Source of the DNA: Cerioporus squamosus
Taxonomy: Eukaryota > Basidiomycota > Agaricomycetes > Polyporales > Polyporaceae
DNA length: 13,059 bases
Direction of reading: 5' to 3'
Assembly: GCA_022592435.1 (NCBI GenBank)
Contig: JABYQS010000795.1
Coordinates: 1 to 13,059, forward strand
The notes below the pieces were generated by a model that ran no database searches, had not been told where the DNA came from, and saw nothing but the letters and a program-made list of their open reading frames with translations. A program made the translations under genes and the position numbers. Shown in pieces: positions 7,289 to 13,059 of this stretch. Position 1 is the stretch's first letter. Every line of letters begins with the position of its first letter.

Positions 7289-8980
7289 ATGTTGCGAACT
7301 GTCCCCAATGCCAGTGATGCTCAGCGCTCGGAGTCCGCTTTCACGTTCTCTCTTCCACTACCAACCATCGCCCCTTTAACTCGAGATCCTAACCTCCAGC
7401 CACTGTACACCGGTCTCCCGAAGGTAGGGTGGACATCATATGCTGTACGCACCGATGATAACTTACCTGAGCGACAGGATGCTCCTGCCAATCGCCTCAC
7501 CACACTGAATGTGGACGTGCAGAACCACATCATGTCAGCGCTGTCGACGCCGGACCTGGCTGCGCTCATGAGGACTTGCAGATACCTCTCCGAGGCTGCT
7601 CTCCTTCCTCTATGCGCACGCTCGTACACTCGATTGGACAGTCAAGCACGAGTAGCCTCATTCTACCAGTTCCTCCGCATCAACTCTGGACCTTCATCCC
7701 GCACCCCCTACATCAAGGCACTCTGGTTAGATGTTCCGCATGAGCCATGTTACTCCGACCACGAGGAGGACACATACCTCGGTATTCTACGCCACTGCCA
7801 TCATGTACGGCGCCTTCGGTTGATTTCGTGGTACCAGGATATCAAGCCGCCAGTCATTTTCCACATCATCGCGACGTCCATCCCGGGTTTAGAGGAGCTC
7901 AACCTGTTCGTCATGCCAAATGTGACCGAGAAGGACCTACGCAAGCTCGTGCGGCTTCCTTTGCGTAAGCTACAGCTCATAGGAAACCTGCTCTACGTTC
8001 CGAATGTGCTCTCGGCCATCACTCCGCTGGCGCGCACACTCACAGAGCTCGGCCACGTCTCTTCCCGTTTTCTCCGCTCGGCCCCCGGCGCTTCCTTCCC
8101 GGGAGTAAAGAGACTGAACTTCCTCTTTGACCTTACCTCCTTTGTTGGGCCTTTGACAGCTACCTTCCCTGGCGTCACCCACCTCAGATTGTGGGACTAC
8201 ACCACCCTTCCTGTGGAAGTCGCACGTGCCCTTCAGGAGCCAAACAAGCAGCGATGGCAGGAGGTGCCAGCAAGGTTATGGCGATCGCTGAAGGCGATAT
8301 GGGCGACGAACATCTGGGAGCTGTATGCTTTCGCCATCGCGCGCCATGCAGCGTACTTGTCGGTGCCGTTCGACTTCAACACTTCGACTACGCATATGTT
8401 GATGCTGCTCGAGTTGTGCGCGGACATGCACCCGAACTCCCTCGAAGTGCGAATCGACTTAGGAAGCTTTGTGAATCGACCGCCGCGGGCGCAGCTCCTG
8501 GCAGCATTCGAAGCAACCGTCTTGTCGTGCGTACGTCTCACGCTGCGCTTCGAGACCTTCGGGTCGGAAGATCACGACCGCACCCGCGATTTGTTGTTGG
8601 TTCGTTTTCTGTCTCAAATTGTACCCGTACCAGCGTTACTGAACGTTCAATCACGCTGCGCACAGGACGCCCTCGAAACCTACCTCCCGAAGAGTACGTC
8701 GCTCACGCATCTCTTGTTGCGTCACGTCCCCGTCGAAGGCCACAGGGCCTCGCAACCAGATCTGGCGTGCATTCCCGTGTTGGCCAAGGCTTCGGAGACG
8801 TTGCGCTGGATAGGTCTCGAGGTCGACGGGGCTTTGCGTTGCTGGGAAGTGACACATCCCCGGAAAAGGGAGTCCACCGACAATTCGAGAACCAAGGAGG
8901 AGACCATCCTGGTGGAGATGAGCAAGGATGCGGGAAGACGGGTCCTTGCGATCGAGCAGATGGACGAGTTTAGGGAGTGA
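7289..8980 (+). CDS. F-box / degenerate LRR protein
   Basis: F-box proteins join SCF ubiquitin ligases through Skp1 and choose targets through their C-terminal part. One frame is open from the ATG at 7289 to a TGA at 8978-8980. A 54-base segment at 7424-7477 (GTAGGG to GCGACAG, with a TAACTTAC/CTGAG branch region) looks like an intron, since its removal joins a nondescript leader directly to the F-box. The spliced product is about 545 residues. The F-box is at about residues 52-93 (LNVDVQNHIMSALSTPDLAA, then a CRYLSEAAL helix). It is followed by degenerate leucine-rich segments such as LRRLRLISW, LEELNLFVMPNVTE and LRKLQLIGN, as in the large basidiomycete F-box families. The target is unknown. 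An in-frame GTG exists upstream at 7238, but it is unlikely to start a eukaryotic gene. If the intron is retained the frame stays open, so two lengths are possible. This is the most secure gene in the window. Confidence 0.82.
   Translation: MLRTVPNASDAQRSESAFTFSLPLPTIAPLTRDPNLQPLYTGLPKVGWTSYAVRTDDNLPERQDAPANRLTTLNVDVQNHIMSALSTPDLAALMRTCRYLSEAALLPLCARSYTRLDSQARVASFYQFLRINSGPSSRTPYIKALWLDVPHEPCYSDHEEDTYLGILRHCHHVRRLRLISWYQDIKPPVIFHIIATSIPGLEELNLFVMPNVTEKDLRKLVRLPLRKLQLIGNLLYVPNVLSAITPLARTLTELGHVSSRFLRSAPGASFPGVKRLNFLFDLTSFVGPLTATFPGVTHLRLWDYTTLPVEVARALQEPNKQRWQEVPARLWRSLKAIWATNIWELYAFAIARHAAYLSVPFDFNTSTTHMLMLLELCADMHPNSLEVRIDLGSFVNRPPRAQLLAAFEATVLSCVRLTLRFETFGSEDHDRTRDLLLVRFLSQIVPVPALLNVQSRCAQDALETYLPKSTSLTHLLLRHVPVEGHRASQPDLACIPVLAKASETLRWIGLEVDGALRCWEVTHPRKRESTDNSRTKEETILVEMSKDAGRRVLAIEQMDEFRE
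7424..7477 (+). other. Probable phase-0 intron in the F-box gene
   Basis: The donor GTAGGG follows CCGAAG. The acceptor is GAGCGACAG, and a branch-like ATAACTTACCTGA lies about 20 bases before it. The length, 54, is a multiple of three and contains no stop, so translation alone does not prove splicing. Length and signals match the other introns of the window. Confidence 0.6.
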
Positions 8981-9128
8981 TCCTGCGGACTGGAGCGGTG
9001 GCATCCGGGCACCTGAGACCGCAGGCAGGCTGCGCAAGCGGTCGGTGACCGGTGATATTGTTGTGCTTGGGGATGGTGCTCGGCTGGCTTGCCCACTCAG
9101 ATGCCGCGGATCGTTCATGATGGTACGT

Positions 9129-9448
9129 GGCTCTTCGACTCTTCAGTGAGGAAGCATCTGGCGACTGGTCCCTATTATCGCAGCAGTCAAACATTGCTGC
9201 TCAATTACTTCAGACGCAGTCTTTTGCTGTGTGTAGGTTTGAACAATGGGTTTCGTCCGCACTCTGCACCATTTGCTGCCACAACGTCGCGCAGTACGAG
9301 GTACGTGCGTGCGACTTAGCTTCACTTCTCACATGGCTTGCAGACCCCGACAATCCGCGTGGGACCGAAGAACTCAACCGGGATCCTAGTATGCACTCTG
9401 CTCGGGCTATCGGGGGTCGGCACGTTCTGCATGTCACTTCCAAGATGA
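9129..9448 (+). CDS. Short spliced coding-like stretch ending in a hydrophobic helix
   Basis: Joining 9129-9300 to 9344 onward across a 43-base intron-like segment (GTACGT to CTTGCAG) keeps one frame open to a TGA at 9446-9448. The product is about 100 residues: a Cys-containing middle (ALCTICCHNVAQYE) and then a hydrophobic segment (GILVCTLLGLSGVGTF) that could span a membrane once. There is no in-frame ATG, and a stop precedes it at 9118, so a start exon would have to be spliced on from upstream. It lies between the F-box and DUF6534-type genes, on the same strand as both. It may be part of a small membrane or secreted protein, or chance. No family was recognised. Confidence 0.22.
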
Positions 9449-9761
9449 GACGCTCAGGTAAACCAGGTGAGCAGTCTGGACTCTGAACACTCCTACGCAA
9501 GAATACTCACCCTTGCGAGTCGGGCGCAGGAGCGTCTCCCAGCGTAGGTTTGCTGGGTCTTGCGGTGGCGTCCGAGTTCGCAAGCCCTCGACATAACGTT
9601 ACTTCCGCCACTTAGACCGTAGCCGGGACTGTGCTCGCAGCGGCGATATCTGAGGTATACATATGACAGCACCGATTATTCCTTCCCGCGATATTCGCGC
9701 TCTCTTGCTGACTCCCCTTCCCCTCGAGTTCGTCTCCGTTAGGTCCAGTGGCAAGTTCACC

Positions 9762-11930
9762 ATGTCCTCTACAGCAACTACCGCGATTTTCTGGCCCGCG
9801 ACCTCCACAACGTTGAGCGTGATCACTCTCAAGCCAGGAGGCCAAATAATCAGCGAGAAGACGTTTTACCCTGCCTTGTACCACGAGTTGATCTCAGAGC
9901 TGAATCAGTCTCTGGGGGTCTTGGTTATTGGGCTAATGCTGGTCTCCATGTGAGGCTATGGTCGTCCTTCACTACACCTCGACTTATGGACCTGGACCTC
10001 TCGTATACAGATCATCCTGGGTGGTTTGCGTGAGGGTAGTACAGTATGCTAGTCGTGCAAAGACGGATGGCAGAGGTACGAAGGCGATCGTGAGTCGGCT
10101 CGTCATTCGCATCTAATACACGCACATCCTCATGGGTCCTCGTATTATAGGTCACATCTCTGATGTGTGTGTGATATCTTCGAACTTCACGAACGATGCG
10201 CATTGAATATTGAGCCTTGGCTCCGTATAGCACGCTCAATCTCGCACAGTTCATCATCGCGGTATATAGGGTCTATCGTTCTGTCGTTCTCGACTTCGGC
10301 GATCTTGTCAGGCTTCTGGACGACGAATGGTCAGTCGGTCTTTGCTGCACTATCTCCAGCGATCTCACCAGCCTTGCCGTAGGAGTGTCCCTGTGAGCGA
10401 TTCGGGATCCCTGCTTCACACTCGTCGCTCCGATTTGTGCTCATGTCAGAACCCTGGAGCAGATACAAATCTTGATCTTGGTATGACTCGGAGGTGTTGT
10501 GCCCGACAACCGCAGAGCTCACGGACGGTTTGTTGCATAGGCTTTGACCGCCTGCGTTGCTCAAGGGTAAGCTCTCTGTTACTTAGATACCCCGGTAGGA
10601 GTCAGACTCCAATGACGGCCTTCCGCAGGTTCTTCACATACCGGCTGCATGCGAGTATGTTTGTCGCACATGCCTCGCGTAGGAAAATGTGCTGAGCATT
10701 TGTGCAGTCAGGAAGATTGTATTCGTCAGCACGAGCACTGTGAGTCATTTGCTCAGGCAATGGCACGTATGACGATCGGGGCTCACGGTCCACTAGATCG
10801 TCCTCATGGTGATGCAGTTCAGTATGTTCCGGTTCTCGGGGAGCAGTCTACCTTTTGCTGACTATATCGACTGTTACCTCGACGAGTCATGGCCATCGGT
10901 GCGTCAGTTCCCTCACGAACTACCCCGCTGCCGTGTTTCTAATAACTTTCGTGTAGTATCAGTAGTCGAGATGTGAGCACTCCTCCCACGTTGCGGTTCC
11001 CTAATGCCATATCCTGATGGGCGGTACATCTACTAGGTTCCAGCTGGGCTATGGGGCGGTCATGGTCTTCAACTCCGGCTATGTGAGCACAGGCGAACGC
11101 ATGAATACCTTCGCTGACTCAAAACCTGCAGTTCTCCACGTATGCCATGTTTGGGCTATCAGCGGGTATCGATGTCGCGCTGGCTAGCGTGCTCTACGTT
11201 GTGCAGCGGTAAGGCGATATCATCCTCTTACATCGTCTCATAACTTCCCGTTGCGCTTGAGCAGGAGAGGCGCGTCCTTTCGGGAGAAGTTGTGGTATTG
11301 GATGACCGAGAGTCTCATGTCTTGCGGGTGAGTAGCTTGCCATATCCCGGCGACTCGGACTCACGCTGGTCCCTGACTACCCCTCCCCCGCCCCCCCCCT
11401 GCCAGCGTCCTCTCGATCTTTGCGGCGGTCATGCTTGGTGTCGCGGCCCTCAATCTGTTTGGCTCGTGGCGACCTTCGTGCTCGGGAACCGTGCGTGCAT
11501 CCAGGCTGCGACCGAAACCTCATTAGTACCTGACCATTTCCTGTAGTCTACACTCTGAGCGTACTCTCGAGGTTAGTTCCCGTATCTTCCGATGCGCTGT
11601 GGTGCTCACATGAGGTCTTCCCGCAGTCTTTCCATTGGCACGCCTGCGCCCTCCCTTCCTATGCGTCGAGGCCAATCCGAGCGACCCTCGGCGAGGAGCG
11701 GCCCGGAGGTGTCGACGCCCACTGTGACGAACGACGTGGAGGGACGGCATGGCGTTGACATCGAGGTTCAAACTCGAGTCATGGACACACTCGCGCCAGC
11801 TACCACAGTCCCGGTCAAGGCGAGCATTTACTCCGATATCCGAGCCGTGTGGCACCACTCACAGTCTCGCAGGACCCAGACGGCAAAATTCAGTACGTCC
11901 TTGGCTACCATAGCGGCGATGGGGTGGTAA
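9762..11930 (+). CDS. DUF6534-type multi-pass membrane protein, 14 exons
   Basis: Hand-built exons, phase-checked: 9762-9949, 10231-10392, 10450-10480, 10541-10566, 10629-10654, 10708-10739, 10797-10902, 10957-10972, 11037-11082, 11132-11208, 11265-11327, 11406-11490 (or to 11494), 11547-11571, 11627-11930. The product is about 396 residues. Family-like segments occur in order: LNQSLGVLVIGLMLVS (helix 1); AQFIIAVYRVYRS; LTACVAQGFFTYRLH, like the family's QxFFxYRxW; IVLMVMQFSMF; SAGIDVALASVLYVVQ, the D-containing start of the DUF6534 domain; GVLSIFAAVMLGVAAL; and FVLGNLYTLSVLSS, like the family's LGKLYxNSLLAxLN. A Ser/Pro-rich cytoplasmic tail follows. These fungal proteins have about seven helices and unknown, possibly receptor-like, function. 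The ATG at 9762 (CACCATGTC) is the only in-frame start nearby. The frame at the junction of exons 12 and 13 is problematic (see findings). The overall assignment is good; individual small exons are less sure. Confidence 0.7.
9950..10230 (+). other. Unusually long first intron of the DUF6534-type gene
   Basis: The donor GTGAGG follows the first helix and the acceptor CCGTATAG precedes the next family-like segment. Joining them keeps the phase. The 281-base length is about five times that of the other introns, and the protein lacks about two residues of the usual LYG turn, so a missed micro-exon inside is possible. Confidence 0.4.
11328..11405 (+). other. Intron 11 of the DUF6534-type gene with a C-rich tract
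   Basis: The donor is GTGAGTAG and the acceptor CCTGCCAG. The polypyrimidine tract is almost pure C (11381-11400), unusual compared with the mixed CT tracts of the other introns. The flanking exons join in phase to give SCG followed by VLSIFAAV, a membrane helix. Confidence 0.65.
11491..11546 (+). other. Intron 12 of the DUF6534-type gene with overlapping donors
   Basis: GTGCGTGC offers two possible donors, at 11491 (GTGCGT) and 11495 (GTGCAT), with one acceptor, TTTCCTGTAG. The first donor suits the frame that encodes FVLGN; the second suits the frame that encodes the preceding helix. Both enter exon 13 (11547-11571) in the frame that gives LYTLSVLSS. Confidence 0.55.
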
Positions 11931-12305
11931 GGAAGTCCGGGCGTGCGCGACTGTGTCGAGTTTAGGCTAATGCTTCGTGTAGGTTTGACGGAACGTAGGC
12001 GTTCACTGGCGTGCCTATAGTGAATTCGGACTTTGGGAACGGTGCTCGGACTATGTACTAGTATACATGTTGACAGTCTGGCTTGAACTTCTTTTATTGG
12101 CTCGGACAAGGGCTCAGCGTTGCCTTGTTGCTGTCTGTTATGGACCATCTGAGACTAGCGGTCACTCGCAGAACGTACTTCATTTCTCCAGTCCGCATCG
12201 CACCGACATGCGCGCCGCAGCCAGTGCCTCTCCGCTCCCAAGGTATGCTTCTATCCGCGAAGTCGCTGTGTTACTTGCCCTTGACGGTGATCACCTGTGG
12301 TTTAG
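11931..12305 (+). other. Intergenic stretch and possible 5' part of the protease-like region
   Basis: No supported coding frame. A leucine-rich start (ATG at 12067, MLTVWLELLLLARTRAQ) superficially resembles a signal peptide, but its frame cannot be joined to the DTG-containing segment. The intron-like 12243-12305 is the only structured element seen. Confidence 0.3.
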
Positions 12306-13000
12306 GGCGAGCTCTCATGCCCGCTGGTGCAATACAACGGCGTACCAGTCGCCGCCTTTGACACAGGATTCTCAACTGTCTCTTGGGTAATGAAGCGTTC
12401 GGTACTTCTCTGATTGTGTGCCAGGGAGACACTCACGTCATCCAGATGCAAGTTTTAAATTGGTGTAGGCAGCCACCGGTCAGAGTTTCCATATCTCTGC
12501 TGAGTTCGTGCATCTTGTACGGTGGTGTCTGTAGCCGATGCTTCTATCCAGCTGCGCTGGAGGAATAGGGGCTGCCTTGCGATGCATGTCCGTGTGCACG
12601 TACAATGAGTCTGGCTGCCAAAGAAGTTGCTTGCGATGCAGGTTGTGCAAACATCGTACGTACGCGGTCACCAGATACCGGGAATGAACCTATCGTAGCG
12701 GCGGTGCGCTCGGTGCGCCCACTAAGGTTGCGCTTGAGAGCTATCTTGGGGGCATCGATGTCGAGGAAGAGAGGTCATTGGCTATGGCAGGAGCATGCGC
12801 CTGGCAGATTGTTCTCATGGCTGGGCCGTCCTGGAGATGGCACGGTCCTGCAGTCTAGACTGGCGGCTAGGATAGGATGGGCCCAGGTAGCTGTGCCGTG
12901 TGCTTGATTTTCTCCGTCCTCTCAACGCAAACTGTCCAGGTAACTGGGGCTTTTCAAGATGATGGTTTCGCAGTGTACGGTGCAGACGATGGACGAGCGA
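12306..13000 (+). pseudogene. Possible A1 (pepsin-family) aspartic protease remnant
   Basis: Motifs of a pepsin-like protease appear in the right order on the plus strand. At 12327-12389 the translation includes VPVAAFDTGFSTVSWV, like the first active-site segment (hydrophobic-D-T-G-S/F-S ... W-V). It follows an intron-like segment 12243-12305 (GTATGC, CCTTGAC, GGTTTAG). At about 12723-12785, TKVALESYLGG then IDVEEERSLAMA recalls the TDTVTLGGL...QQSIGVA region. At 12939-12985, after an acceptor CTGTCCAG, TGAFQDDGFAVYGADD recalls SSGFxGVDGILGxGP. The frames do not join cleanly, the YGDGS flap and the N-terminal signal are not visible, and the gene would run past the window end. Secreted aspartic proteases are common in wood-decay fungi. 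It could be a real but poorly resolved gene, a pseudogene or coincidence. Confidence 0.3.
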
Positions 13001-13059
13001 AGACACGGGAGTCGCGGGAGGTCAGCAGGCGAGGTGGACGAGTGACAGAATCTAATCTT

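Noticed and set aside
8191..8973. A 260-codon plus-strand frame inside the F-box gene
   Set aside because: It is the offset frame of the intact F-box coding sequence, rich in Arg, Gly and Ala, with no leucine-repeat pattern.
1..13059. CRISPR array, tRNA, rRNA or bacterial-type operon
   Set aside because: No regularly spaced direct repeats, no complete cloverleaf with a matching T-loop box, no rRNA-like block, and no Shine-Dalgarno-led gene series were seen. All supported genes have spliceosomal introns.

Overview
The window looks like nuclear DNA from a filamentous basidiomycete, probably a wood-decay Agaricomycete (Polyporales-like). The evidence is the GC-rich coding sequence, many phase-consistent introns of about 50-65 bases (GTRNGT donor, CTNAY-type branch point, YAG acceptor), micro-exons, and three protein types typical of these fungi: a membrane-anchored SH3 protein, an F-box/LRR-like protein and a DUF6534-type multi-pass membrane protein. 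Nothing bacterial, organellar or viral was recognised.

Layout, left to right. Bases 3-287 are the 3' end of a plus-strand gene of unknown function, followed by an intron-like segment in its presumed 3' UTR. From about 363 to 3800 no convincing gene is visible. It holds a CT-rich tract, a TATA-like element and two weak minus-strand coding candidates (2706-3056 and 3245-3523). From about 3.8 to 5.73 kb lies a plus-strand gene for a Ser/Thr/Gly-rich, single-pass membrane protein with a cytoplasmic C-terminal SH3 domain. Its protein is clear, but the reading frame jumps about a dozen times, mostly within 3.9-5.03 kb. Bases 5.9-6.65 kb hold UTR or intergenic sequence, and 6.66-6.98 kb has coding-like sequence in two overlapping frames with no ATG. 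The best-supported gene is the F-box protein at 7289-8980, which has one probable 54-base intron.

Downstream of the F-box gene is a short spliced ORF-like stretch ending in a hydrophobic helix (9129-9448). It is followed by a 14-exon gene model for a DUF6534-type membrane protein (9762-11930), worked out here by hand from splice signals, phase and family motifs. It contains exons as short as 16 bases. Near the 3' end the conserved FVLGNLY motif lies in a different frame from the preceding helix, next to two overlapping splice donors four bases apart. The last kilobase carries scattered motifs that resemble a pepsin-family (A1) aspartic protease, in inconsistent frames, suggesting a decayed or poorly resolved gene.

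The genes do not form an obvious pathway or cluster. The main theme is many intact motifs in broken frames, which means either real gene decay or indel errors in the assembly. The intact F-box gene shows that the effect is not uniform.
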